Origin: Flavobacterium ammonificans
GTDB lineage: Bacteria > Bacteroidota > Bacteroidia > Flavobacteriales > Flavobacteriaceae
Length of the DNA: 64,000 bases
Assembly: GCF_020886115.1 (NCBI RefSeq)
Contig: NZ_AP025185.1
Span: 992,001-1,056,000 of the forward strand
Direction: 5' to 3'
In this document: in pieces, positions 52,201-61,129 of the stretch
Numbering within the stretch: the stretch's first letter is position 1
Layout of the letters: each line of letters begins with the position of its first letter
The notes under the pieces: model-generated
Seen by the model: the letters and a program-made list of their open reading frames with translations, nothing else
Told to the model about the DNA's origin: nothing
Databases searched by the model: none
Position numbers and translations under genes: made by a program

Positions 52201-53446
52201 AAGAATTGTATTTAGTATTTGTCTTCTAGTTTCTGCTTATTCTGTTGCTCAAGAAGGAACAGCCTCACCGTATTCTTTTTTTGGAATCGGGGATGTTCGT
52301 TTTAAAGGAACCGTTGAAATGCGAGCTATGGCTGGAATAGGTGTAGAACAAGACAGTATCCATATTAACTTAGATAACCCTTCAAGTTTTGCTAATTTGA
52401 AACTTACCACATTTGCGTTGGGCGGTGGTTTTAATCAAACTAATTTAAAATCAGCTAAGGAGTCGGCAGCTGTTCAAAGGGTTGCGTTAGATTATTTAGC
52501 AGTTGGATTGCCTTTGGGTACTAAGGCAGGGTTAGGTTTTGGTTTAATTCCGTATTCTTCTGTTGGATACAAAATTGAATCAATTGCAACAGATGCGACG
52601 CAAAACAGTAGTCGTTTTGACGGTAAAGGTGGTCTTAACAAAGTGTTTCTAGGTTTCGGATACAAATTGCTCCCACAATTAAGTTTGGGCGCAGATGCTC
52701 ATTATAATTTTGGAACAATAAACACATCCAGTTTGGAATTTTTATCTACAATTCCTGTGGGAACTAGAGAGATAAATAATGTTACCTTGACGGGTTTTAA
52801 CTTCAATGTTGGTTTAATGTTTCAAACAAAGCTAACCGCTAAAACTAATTTTTATAGCAGTTTCAATTATTCGTTGGAGAGTAGTTTGAAATCAGTTAAT
52901 CTAAGTTCAATTTCTACAGTTTTAATTGACGCTGAATTTAATAATTCATTAGTCGATACTTCAGACCAAATTGAAACTACCACTAATTTAACTACTCCAA
53001 GTAAAATGACTTTAGGTATTGGCTTTGGATCTTCTAAAAAATGGTTGTTAGGAACACAAATTAGTTTTAGAGATCCGGCTAATTTTGTTAATACATACAA
53101 TGACTTTAATGCAGTTTCTTATGGTAAATACCAAAAAGTAAGTCTTGGAGGGTATTACATTCCAAATTATAATTCCTTTACGAGTTATGCTAAAAGAATA
53201 GTGTATAGAGGAGGGTTGAAATACGAACAAACAGGCTTAATTGTGAACTCTAAGTCGATTAATGATATAGGAGCTACAATGGGTATCGGTTTTCCTGTGT
53301 CAGGATCTTTCTCGAACATAAATTTAGGATTTGAAATTGGTAAAAGGGGAACTACATCCCAAGGTTTAATTCAAGAGAATTATGCTATTTTGAGTCTTAG
53401 TTTGTCGTTAAATGACAGATGGTTTCAGAAGAGAAAATTTGACTAA
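52193..53446 (+). CDS. Putative outer-membrane beta-barrel protein
   Basis: A protein of 417 residues with a signal peptide (MIKRIVFSICLLVSAYSVAQ). The rest alternates polar and aromatic residues with many glycines (YSFFGIGD, LGFGLIPYSSVGYKIES, MTLGIGFGSSKKWLLGTQISF), as in FadL-like barrels. The C-terminal part continues with similar strands (GATMGIGFPVSGSFSNINL) but ends in a charged tail. It overlaps coaX and precedes lptC. Its substrate is unknown; conserved position next to lptC suggests an envelope role. Confidence 0.78.
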   Translation: MIKRIVFSICLLVSAYSVAQEGTASPYSFFGIGDVRFKGTVEMRAMAGIGVEQDSIHINLDNPSSFANLKLTTFALGGGFNQTNLKSAKESAAVQRVALDYLAVGLPLGTKAGLGFGLIPYSSVGYKIESIATDATQNSSRFDGKGGLNKVFLGFGYKLLPQLSLGADAHYNFGTINTSSLEFLSTIPVGTREINNVTLTGFNFNVGLMFQTKLTAKTNFYSSFNYSLESSLKSVNLSSISTVLIDAEFNNSLVDTSDQIETTTNLTTPSKMTLGIGFGSSKKWLLGTQISFRDPANFVNTYNDFNAVSYGKYQKVSLGGYYIPNYNSFTSYAKRIVYRGGLKYEQTGLIVNSKSINDIGATMGIGFPVSGSFSNINLGFEIGKRGTTSQGLIQENYAILSLSLSLNDRWFQKRKFD

Positions 53447-53480
53447 ACTTAATCTCACCTACACTGTTTAATTTGTACTT

Positions 53481-54020
53481 ATGAATAAAACCTGTCAATT
53501 TTTATTTTGTCTTTTTTTAATTTCGCTTACTGCTTGTGAGAGTAATTTTAAAGACATTCAAAAAGACAATTTTTCAGATTTTGTTCCAAGTAACAATGCT
53601 GATGAGGTTAATTTAAAATACACTGATTCAGGAAGAATTACAGGGATTTTAGTCAGTAAAAAAATGTTGGATTATGCAGTAGTTGATTTTCCATTTACTG
53701 AATTTCCTAAAGGGATTCGCGTCACTCTATTTGATAAAAATGCAAAAGAAACGGTGATTACATCAAATTATGCGGTATCGTATAAACAAACAGGAATCAT
53801 TGATTTGCAAGATAAAGTTAAAATAGTTTCAACTGATGGTCAAATTCTAGAAACAGAACAATTGTATTTCGATCAAAAAAATTCTTGGTTTTTTACTGAA
53901 AGAAAATACAAATTTAGCTCTCCAAGGGGAGTTTCTAATGGACAAGGAATAGATTTCAGCAAAGATTTTAAAGTAATTAATTCACAAAGAATAACAGGCG
54001 AAGTTGACTCCGCCGATTAA
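53481..54020 (+). CDS. lptC: LPS export ABC transporter periplasmic protein LptC
   Basis: A protein of 179 residues. It begins with a lipoprotein signal (FLFCLFLISLTAC, lipobox LTAC), unlike E. coli LptC, which keeps its helix; this is usual in Bacteroidetes. The body has the beta-jellyroll repeats of LptC (LKYTDSGRITGILVSKK, IRVTLFDKNAKETVITSNYA, DLQDKVKIVSTDGQILETEQLYFD). It bridges LptBFG and LptA in moving LPS through the periplasm. It follows the barrel gene by 34 bp. Confidence 0.85.
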   Translation: MNKTCQFLFCLFLISLTACESNFKDIQKDNFSDFVPSNNADEVNLKYTDSGRITGILVSKKMLDYAVVDFPFTEFPKGIRVTLFDKNAKETVITSNYAVSYKQTGIIDLQDKVKIVSTDGQILETEQLYFDQKNSWFFTERKYKFSSPRGVSNGQGIDFSKDFKVINSQRITGEVDSAD

Positions 54021-54031
54021 ACATATATAGT

Positions 54032-54235
54032 ATGAGCTACCTTAAGTATACCCCTTATTTGTATCTAATTTTAGGAATTTATCTTATTATTGATTCCGTT
54101 ATTAATTGGAATAATCCGGCTGAAAATGCCGAATTAACTTTGATTTTCGCAGCAATTGCTATTTTCTTATTTGGATTTAGAAGACGCTATGCGAAACGTT
54201 TTGAAGAGCGAAGAAACAATAGAAATCAAGAATAG
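54032..54235 (+). CDS. Small membrane protein downstream of lptC
   Basis: A protein of 67 residues with two membrane helices (YTPYLYLILGIYLIIDSVIN and LTLIFAAIAIFLFGF) and a strongly basic tail (RRRYAKRFEERRNNRNQE). It starts 11 bp after lptC, so it is probably in that operon. No family recognised. Confidence 0.7.
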   Translation: MSYLKYTPYLYLILGIYLIIDSVINWNNPAENAELTLIFAAIAIFLFGFRRRYAKRFEERRNNRNQE

Positions 54236-54381
54236 TAGCAAAGCAATCATAAAGTATTTTCATAGTCTATTGTTTTTATTTGAAAAAATTAAAAAAAACT
54301 TTCAAAATAAACTACTTGTACTATAAATATTAACTAGATAATTGTATTTTCGCAAACTGAATATAAATTAATTAGAATAAA

Positions 54382-56478
54382 ATGGCAGTTTTAGCAAAAA
54401 TTAGACAACGTTCCGCATTATTAATTGGTGCAATAGCACTTGCTTTATTTGCATTTATCATTCAAGATTTGATTGGTAAAGGTGGTATCGGACAAGATAC
54501 AAAAGATGTAGGAACTGTTAATGACAAAGATATTTCGTTTGAAGACTTTAGAGTTAAAGTAAGTAATGTTGAGAAAAGTGGTCAAGGAATCACATCTACC
54601 CAAGCAGCAAACCAAGTTTGGGATCAAGAAGTTTCTATTGCTTTGTTAACTTCAGAGTTTGAAAAATTAGGATTAAGAGCTGGTGAGAAACACTTAATTG
54701 AAGTGTTGAAGGCCGATCAAAATATTGGAGGTAATCCTTTGTTTTTAAATGCAGCAGGATTATTTGATTTGGCAAAATTTAAAGAATATTTTAAAGCAAA
54801 TCCAGAGCAAGCTCAATTTTTACAAGAGAGAGAAAAGTCAGCTGAATTAAATGCTAAATTCCAAATGTATAGCACTTTGGTGAAAGCTAGTTTATATACT
54901 ACTGAAGCTGAAGGGAAATTGAAATACGAAATGGAAGCAAATAAAGTAAATTTTGCTTACGTTGCAGGATTATATTCTACTATTAAGGACAGTGAAGTTA
55001 AAGTAACTGATGCTGAAATTGTAGATTTCATGAAGAAAAATGAGAAAAAATACAAAGCTGATCCATCAAGAGAGATTGAGTATGTTTTGTTAGAAGATAA
55101 AGCATCGGCGCAAGATGAAGCTGATGTTAAAGCTAAAATAACAGCATTATTGGCTGGTAGCGTAGTTTACAACTCAAAAACCGGAAAAAATGATACAGTA
55201 GCTGGTTTTAGAACTGCTGCTAACGCAATAGATTTTGTAAATTCAAATTCAGATGTACCTTACGATTCTACTTATGTAGCTAAGAAAGACTTGCCTGCAG
55301 TTGATGCAGATCAGTTATTCAACTTGGCTCCTGGATCTGTTTACGGGCCGTACAAATTTGGAAATTACTATTGTCTTTCTAAATCTTTTGGAAAAAGAGC
55401 CGGTGTAAATGCTAAAGCAAGTCATATCTTGATTAGCTATGAAGGAACTCAAGTGCCAAACAAGAGAGAGAAAAGAACAAAAGAGCAAGCCTTAGCAAAA
55501 GCACAAGCTGTTTTAGCTCAAGTAAATGCAAATCCAGATAGTTTTATGATGTTAGCATTTTCTAACTCAGATGATTCTTCTGCACAACAAGGTGGTGATT
55601 TAGGATATTTTGGTCCTAACCAAATGGTTAAACCATTCAATGATTTCGTTTTTGGAAATGCGATTGGAAAAGTTGGTTTAGTTGAAACTCCTTTCGGTTT
55701 TCATATTATCAGAATTACAGATAAACAAGATGGTGTGCGTTTAGCTACAGTAGCTCAGAAAATACAGCCTTCTGAAGCAACTTCAGACAAAATCTTTACA
55801 CAAGCTACACAATTTGAAATGGATGCGGCTAACAAAGACTTTGCTAAATTAGCGAAAGACATGAAATTAACGATTGCTTCTCCTGTTACAGTAACTGGTA
55901 TGGAAGAAAATTTTGCTTCTTTAGGAAACCAAAGAGCTATCGTGAGATGGGCGTTTGAAGAAGGTTCTAAAGTGGGTTCAATTAAGCGTTTTGAGTTGGC
56001 TAATATTGGTCACGTAATTGCAAGAGTAAAATCAATTGACGATTCAGGTTTAGCGCCTGTAACTCAAGTTAGATCTTATGTAGAGCCAATTCTTAAAAAC
56101 AAGAAAAAAGCAGAGTTAATCAAAGCGAAGATGACAGGTTCTTCTTTAGAGGCAATTGCAAAAGCAAATAAAACTAAAGTAGAACAAGCAGCCAATATTA
56201 CAATGGAAAATCCAGTATTCGGTTTAGTAGGAGCAGAGCCTAAAGTGGTTGGAACTGCTTTTGCCTTAACTGCTAATAAAGTGTCTGCGCCAATTGAAGG
56301 TGCAACTGGTGTGTATGTTGTTAAAAATGTAAGTACTGTAAAAGCACCTGCTTTAAAGAACCACTCAGCTTATGTAGCTAAATTAAAACAACAAACTGCT
56401 GGTGATGCAGGAAGAATTCTTCCAGCGTTGAAAGCGAATGCTACAATTGAAGACAACAGAAGTAAGTTTAATTACTAA
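54382..56478 (+). CDS. PpiD/SurA-like periplasmic peptidyl-prolyl isomerase
   Basis: A protein of 698 residues. One N-terminal helix (LLIGAIALALFAFIIQDLI) anchors it in the inner membrane. A SurA-N-like chaperone region follows (DISFEDFRVKVSNVEK onward). A parvulin domain lies near 345-450 (KASHILISYEGT, QGGDLGYFGPNQMVKPFNDF, ETPFGFHIIRIT). A second degenerate PPIase-like part follows. It helps folding of outer-membrane and periplasmic proteins. It is a separate unit after a 146-bp gap, ended by a terminator. Confidence 0.9.
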   Translation: MAVLAKIRQRSALLIGAIALALFAFIIQDLIGKGGIGQDTKDVGTVNDKDISFEDFRVKVSNVEKSGQGITSTQAANQVWDQEVSIALLTSEFEKLGLRAGEKHLIEVLKADQNIGGNPLFLNAAGLFDLAKFKEYFKANPEQAQFLQEREKSAELNAKFQMYSTLVKASLYTTEAEGKLKYEMEANKVNFAYVAGLYSTIKDSEVKVTDAEIVDFMKKNEKKYKADPSREIEYVLLEDKASAQDEADVKAKITALLAGSVVYNSKTGKNDTVAGFRTAANAIDFVNSNSDVPYDSTYVAKKDLPAVDADQLFNLAPGSVYGPYKFGNYYCLSKSFGKRAGVNAKASHILISYEGTQVPNKREKRTKEQALAKAQAVLAQVNANPDSFMMLAFSNSDDSSAQQGGDLGYFGPNQMVKPFNDFVFGNAIGKVGLVETPFGFHIIRITDKQDGVRLATVAQKIQPSEATSDKIFTQATQFEMDAANKDFAKLAKDMKLTIASPVTVTGMEENFASLGNQRAIVRWAFEEGSKVGSIKRFELANIGHVIARVKSIDDSGLAPVTQVRSYVEPILKNKKKAELIKAKMTGSSLEAIAKANKTKVEQAANITMENPVFGLVGAEPKVVGTAFALTANKVSAPIEGATGVYVVKNVSTVKAPALKNHSAYVAKLKQQTAGDAGRILPALKANATIEDNRSKFNY

Positions 56479-56495
56479 GTTGTACATTATATATA

Positions 56496-56527
56496 AAAAA
56501 AGCCAAGACATTGTCTTGGCTTTTTTT
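56496..56527. terminator. Bidirectional terminator
   Basis: AAGCCAAGAC (56500-56509) pairs with GTCTTGGCTT (56513-56522), with an A run before and a T run after, between converging genes. Confidence 0.9.
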
Positions 56528-56547
56528 GTTGGTTATATTTTGAGAAA

Positions 56548-57459
56548 TTATACTATCATTTCTTGATAAGGAATCACCGTTTCATATCCTTTAGCAACAA
56601 AATAAGACTTTGGGTTTTCTTTTGAAACTACTAAAACAAAATCACCACCCCAAGCGCCTAAACTTTTTACGGCACCGTCAAATTCAGGGAACAAAGCATT
56701 TTTCACCGTTTCTGTATTTAAAAGCGCACTTAAAAGAGTTTCGTGTTGGTTAATTATCTGTGTAAATACTTCTAAGTTGTCAGCATCTATAATAGACTGG
56801 GTTATTTTGTCAATCGTTGCAATATAGTCTGTTAATTGATTTGTTTTATTAGAATGGTATTCTGCTATTGCCGATTTACTATTGCGTTTTTTGTTCAAAT
56901 ACACAAAATAGAGGTTTTTAGCGAATTCAGGCTCAAAAACTACTTGTGCTATCTTGGGTTTCCCATTTGCAATAGAGTAGGTAATAGGGGTGTTGTTTTG
57001 CGCACAAGCAATATCATAGCCGCTGCCGCCAAAACTTTGATGTAGCAATTCAAAAGCGTCTATTTGAAACCATTGCGCAATATTATTAATTAAGGTGGAC
57101 GATGTGCCTAATCCCCAATTTCTTGGAAAACTTAATTGTGTGGTAACTGCAAGCCCTTCTGAATTAGAAAACACATTGGAATTCATAGTATTAGCCACTT
57201 GCAATATTTTGATGAGCGTTGCTTTTACTGATTCAGTAGTAGTGGTGTTATCTTGAATTTCTTGAAATGAAAGAAATTCTTCAAACCAAATACTTCCATC
57301 GGCATCATAACTTTTCCAATGAATACTTTTTGTTTGTGTTTCTTCTACAATGAGATTTTGTCCCATTTTGGTAGGCAATGCCAATCCTTTGGCACCATCC
57401 AAAATAAGGTATTCCCCTGAAATTAATAATTTGCCGTTACTGTAGAAGGTCTTTTGCAT
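56548..57459 (-). CDS. GYDIA-family GHMP kinase
   Basis: A protein of 303 residues. The start NGKLLISGEYLILDGAKGLA is the GHMP substrate loop and FPRNWGLGTSSTLINNIAQW the ATP-binding motif. GGSGYDIACA is the motif that names this Bacteroidetes family. The C-terminal GAWGGDFVLVVS replaces the usual glycine-rich loop. The gene lies 5 bp after HMG-CoA reductase, so a role in the mevalonate route, possibly phosphomevalonate kinase, is likely but unproven from sequence. Confidence 0.85.
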   Translation of the reverse strand: MQKTFYSNGKLLISGEYLILDGAKGLALPTKMGQNLIVEETQTKSIHWKSYDADGSIWFEEFLSFQEIQDNTTTTESVKATLIKILQVANTMNSNVFSNSEGLAVTTQLSFPRNWGLGTSSTLINNIAQWFQIDAFELLHQSFGGSGYDIACAQNNTPITYSIANGKPKIAQVVFEPEFAKNLYFVYLNKKRNSKSAIAEYHSNKTNQLTDYIATIDKITQSIIDADNLEVFTQIINQHETLLSALLNTETVKNALFPEFDGAVKSLGAWGGDFVLVVSKENPKSYFVAKGYETVIPYQEMIV

Positions 57460-57464
57460 TCTAA

Positions 57465-58781
57465 TTAGTTTCTCAATTGTTTCATCAATTCAACAACTGC
57501 ACTGTGCGAAACGGTTTGGTGTTTAAAGTGTTTTTGAACAGCGATACGTTCCTCTTCTGTTGCGTCGAATTGATTCAAAATATTATTCAAATGCATTTTC
57601 ATATGTCCGTCTTGAATTCCTGTTGTGGTTAAAGAACGCAAAGCAGCAAAGTTTTGAGCCAGACCTGCAACGGCAACAATTTGCATCAATTCTTGAGCAG
57701 ATGGTTTTTCCAGCATTTCCAAAGCTAATTTTACCAAAGGATGTAAACTTGTCAAACCACCAACGGTTCCTAAAGCCAATGGAATTTCCAGCCAAAAACT
57801 AAAAATGCCATTTTCTATTTTAGCATGAGATAAACTCGAATATTGACCGTTGCGTGAAGCATAAGCGTGAATTCCAGCTTCTACGGCTCTAAAATCATTT
57901 CCAGTTGCCAATACCACTGCATCAACGCCATTCATAATCCCTTTGTTATGCGTAACGGCTCGGAAAGGTTCTACTTCGGCAATGCGAACAGCCAGCACAA
58001 ATTTCTCGGCAAACTCCTGCGGATTCGGGATGTGTTTTTCTTCTAAGTCGGCAATAGGACACGAAACTTCTGCGCGAACTATGCAATTGGGAACATAATT
58101 CGACAAAATGCTCATGACAACTTGTATGTCTTTTTCTGTTTCAGAGAACAATTCGTATTGGCTTGCTTTTTCTTTTAAGGTTTTGGCAAATTGTTCTAAA
58201 CACGAGTTGATGAAATTGGCGCCCATACTATCCTTAGTCTCAAAACTTACATGAAGTTGATAGTAATTCGGAATTAAATCGGTTTTGTCTTTTAAAATAA
58301 TATCCAAGATTCCGCCGCCACGCGCTTGCATGTTTTTAGTAATGCTTTCGGTTTCAGTAAAGAAATTAGCTTTGATTTTGGAAAAGAAAGTATGTAATTT
58401 TTCAGTATCTCCTTTGAAAATGAAATGGACTTGCCCAATTTTTTCGGTGTCAATTACTGTAGCCGTAAATCCGCCACGAGTGGACCAAAATTTAGCTGCT
58501 TTAGAAGCCGCTGCCACTACCGAACTTTCTTCAATAGCCATCGGAATGGTTTTGTACTTTCCGTTAATTAGAAAATTAGGCGCAACGCCTAAAGGGATAT
58601 AGAAATTTGAAATCGTATTTTCGATGAATTCGTCATGCAGTTTCTGGATTTTTTCGTCTGAATTCCAATAATTTTTCAATAATTGAATGGCAGATTCAGG
58701 AGTTGAAAAATAGGTTTGGGCAATCCAGACTATTTTTTCTTCTTTGGATAATTTTGAAAATCCGCTTACGGCTTGATTCAT
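57465..58781 (-). CDS. Hydroxymethylglutaryl-CoA reductase (class II)
   Basis: A protein of 438 residues from the ATG at 58781 (MNQAVSGFSKLSKEEK); a longer frame from 58826 adds unsupported residues. ESSVVAAASKAAKFW holds the catalytic Glu block, VTHNKGIMNGVDAVVLATGNDFRA the catalytic Lys and Asp region, and LALGTVGGLTSLHPLVKLAL the NAD(P)-binding part. It reduces HMG-CoA to mevalonate, supplying the kinases. The His near the C-terminus is in LNNILNQF..HFKHQTVSHSAVVELM. First gene of the two-gene unit. Confidence 0.93.
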   Translation of the reverse strand: MNQAVSGFSKLSKEEKIVWIAQTYFSTPESAIQLLKNYWNSDEKIQKLHDEFIENTISNFYIPLGVAPNFLINGKYKTIPMAIEESSVVAAASKAAKFWSTRGGFTATVIDTEKIGQVHFIFKGDTEKLHTFFSKIKANFFTETESITKNMQARGGGILDIILKDKTDLIPNYYQLHVSFETKDSMGANFINSCLEQFAKTLKEKASQYELFSETEKDIQVVMSILSNYVPNCIVRAEVSCPIADLEEKHIPNPQEFAEKFVLAVRIAEVEPFRAVTHNKGIMNGVDAVVLATGNDFRAVEAGIHAYASRNGQYSSLSHAKIENGIFSFWLEIPLALGTVGGLTSLHPLVKLALEMLEKPSAQELMQIVAVAGLAQNFAALRSLTTTGIQDGHMKMHLNNILNQFDATEEERIAVQKHFKHQTVSHSAVVELMKQLRN

Positions 58782-58956
58782 TCTCAGTAGATTAAAATGA
58801 TTTTGTTGCAAAGATACACTTTTCAACCTTTTCAGTTATAACTTGATAACTTCAAATAAAATGAGCAAGTGTAATTGCTTTAACATTTAACAACACAAAT
58901 GTGAAATAATTGTAAAATTTTCACTAAAATTGGGGTCTATTAAAAACCGATTTTTT

Positions 58957-61128
58957 ATGAAATTAAGTTTATCCTCTATTTTATTTTTTGTACTCACGCT
59001 ATCTGTTTATAGCCAACAAAAAATCACTGTTGAAGAAATTTATTCTGGAGCTTTTAGAACCAAAGGAATGGATGAATTACAGTCCATGAAAAACACCAAT
59101 CAATATACTGTTTTAAATTTTGACGCCGCTTCAAGAAGCATGCAAATTGATTTGTTCGATTTTGCTACATTAAAAAAAGTAAGTACGTTAATTGATACAA
59201 AAAATCATTCCGTATTAGCGGATGGAATTGACAGCTATACATTCTCACCAGATGAGAAATTGGTTTTGATAGCTAATAATACGAATCAAATTTTCCGTCA
59301 TTCTTTTACAGCTGATTATTATTTGTATGATATCAATTCTAAAAAGGTATCTAAATTATTTGATTTCCAAGTGCAAGAGCCTACCTTTTCGCCAGACGGG
59401 AAAAAGATAGCTTTTGCGAGAGAAAATAATTTATATGTATATGATATTACAACTAAGGAAATAGTTGCATTAACCAATGATGGTAAAAAGAATAGCATCA
59501 TTAACGGAATTACTGACTGGGTGTATGAAGAAGAATTTGCTTTTGTTCGTGCCTTTGATTGGAGTAAAGACAGTAAAAAAGTAGCTTTTATTCGTTTTGA
59601 TGAAAGTCAGGTTCCAGAATTCTCAATGTCTATTTTTAAAAAGGATTTGTACCCAACAGTAGAAACATTCAAATACCCTAAAGCGGGAGAAAAAAATTCA
59701 GAAGTGTCTTTACATATTTATGATGTAACCTCAAAAGGAACACAAAAAGTGAATTTATCTCAGTACTCTGATTTTTATATAGCTAGAATGCAATGGACAA
59801 ATGAGGCGAACGTACTTTCGGCTCAGGTCTTGAATCGTCATCAAGATAATTTGGATTTGTTGTTTGTTGATGGAAATTCAGGTGCTACCAAAGTAGTATT
59901 AAATGAAAAAGACAAAGCGTATGTGGATGTAACCGATAACTTGACTTTTTTGAAAGATAATAGCTTTATTTGGACAAGTGAAAAAGATGGTTTCAACCAT
60001 ATTTACTTGTATGATAAAACAGGAAAATTAAAAAATCAAGTAACCAAAGGCAATTGGGAAGTGACCAATTATTATGGTTTTGACGAAAAAAATAATACAG
60101 TTTTCTACCAATCTGTTGAAAACGGGTCAATAAATAGAGATGTGTATAGCATTAGCTTGAATGGGAAAAACAAAGTACGTTTGTCCAAATCTACTGGAAC
60201 AAACGCGGCTACTTTCAGTCCGAATTTCCAGTATTTTATCAATACGTTTTCAAGTGCAACTCAACCTACTACCTATACTTTGAACGAAGCTAAAAAAGGA
60301 GTTCAAGTGCAAGTGATTGAAAATAACGAAGCATTGGCATCTAAATTAAAAGGCTACAATTTGCCAGCTAAAGAATTCTTTGTGTTAAAAACAGCAAAAG
60401 GGAACGAACTGAATGCTTGGATTTTGAAACCAAAAGATTTTGACCCAACTAAAAAATATCCCGTTTTTATGTACCAATATTCTGGTCCAGGATCACAACA
60501 AGTAAATAATGATTGGAATTCAAATGATGATTATTGGTTTCAAATGTTAGCGCAACAAGGTTATATCATAGCCTGTGTGGACGGGCGTGGAACAGGTTTC
60601 AAAGGAGCTGCCTTCAAAAAAGTAACTCAAAAAGAATTGGGTAAATACGAAGTAGAAGATCAAATTGATGCGGCTAAAGTAATTGGTAATTATCCTTTTG
60701 TAGATAAAAGCAGAATTGGAATTTGGGGTTGGAGTTATGGAGGATTCATGGCGTCCAATTGTCTTTTGAAAGGCGCAGATGTATTTAAAATGGCTATTGC
60801 AGTGGCTCCGGTAACCAACTGGCGTTTTTATGATAGTATTTACACAGAACGTTATATGCAAACGCCACAAGAAAATGCAAGTGGATATGACGAAAATTCA
60901 CCTATCAATCACGTGAATAAGTTAAAAGGGAAATATTTATTGATTCACGGATCTGGTGATGACAATGTACATGTTCAAAATTCTATGCAAATGATGGAAG
61001 CTTTGATTCAAGCTAACAAGCAGTTTGATTCGGAAATTTACCCAGATAAAAACCATGGTATTTATGGTGGTAAAACGAGAATTCAATTGTTTACTAAAAT
61101 GACTAATTTCATCAAAGAAAATTTATAA
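58957..61128 (+). CDS. S9 family peptidase (dipeptidyl peptidase IV-like)
   Basis: A protein of 723 residues from the ATG at 58957 with a signal peptide (LSLSSILFFVLTLSVYSQQ). An N-terminal beta-propeller (DGIDSYTFSPDEKLVL, TFSPDGKKIAFARENNLYVYD, DWVYEEEFAFVRAFDW with the double-Glu motif) precedes the alpha/beta hydrolase. The nucleophile Ser is in GWSYGGF, the Asp in HGSGDDNVH, the His in DKNHGIYGG. It removes Xaa-Pro dipeptides from peptides in the periplasm. The peptide transporter genes just downstream could take up such products. Confidence 0.94.
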   Translation: MKLSLSSILFFVLTLSVYSQQKITVEEIYSGAFRTKGMDELQSMKNTNQYTVLNFDAASRSMQIDLFDFATLKKVSTLIDTKNHSVLADGIDSYTFSPDEKLVLIANNTNQIFRHSFTADYYLYDINSKKVSKLFDFQVQEPTFSPDGKKIAFARENNLYVYDITTKEIVALTNDGKKNSIINGITDWVYEEEFAFVRAFDWSKDSKKVAFIRFDESQVPEFSMSIFKKDLYPTVETFKYPKAGEKNSEVSLHIYDVTSKGTQKVNLSQYSDFYIARMQWTNEANVLSAQVLNRHQDNLDLLFVDGNSGATKVVLNEKDKAYVDVTDNLTFLKDNSFIWTSEKDGFNHIYLYDKTGKLKNQVTKGNWEVTNYYGFDEKNNTVFYQSVENGSINRDVYSISLNGKNKVRLSKSTGTNAATFSPNFQYFINTFSSATQPTTYTLNEAKKGVQVQVIENNEALASKLKGYNLPAKEFFVLKTAKGNELNAWILKPKDFDPTKKYPVFMYQYSGPGSQQVNNDWNSNDDYWFQMLAQQGYIIACVDGRGTGFKGAAFKKVTQKELGKYEVEDQIDAAKVIGNYPFVDKSRIGIWGWSYGGFMASNCLLKGADVFKMAIAVAPVTNWRFYDSIYTERYMQTPQENASGYDENSPINHVNKLKGKYLLIHGSGDDNVHVQNSMQMMEALIQANKQFDSEIYPDKNHGIYGGKTRIQLFTKMTNFIKENL

Positions 61129-61129
61129 T

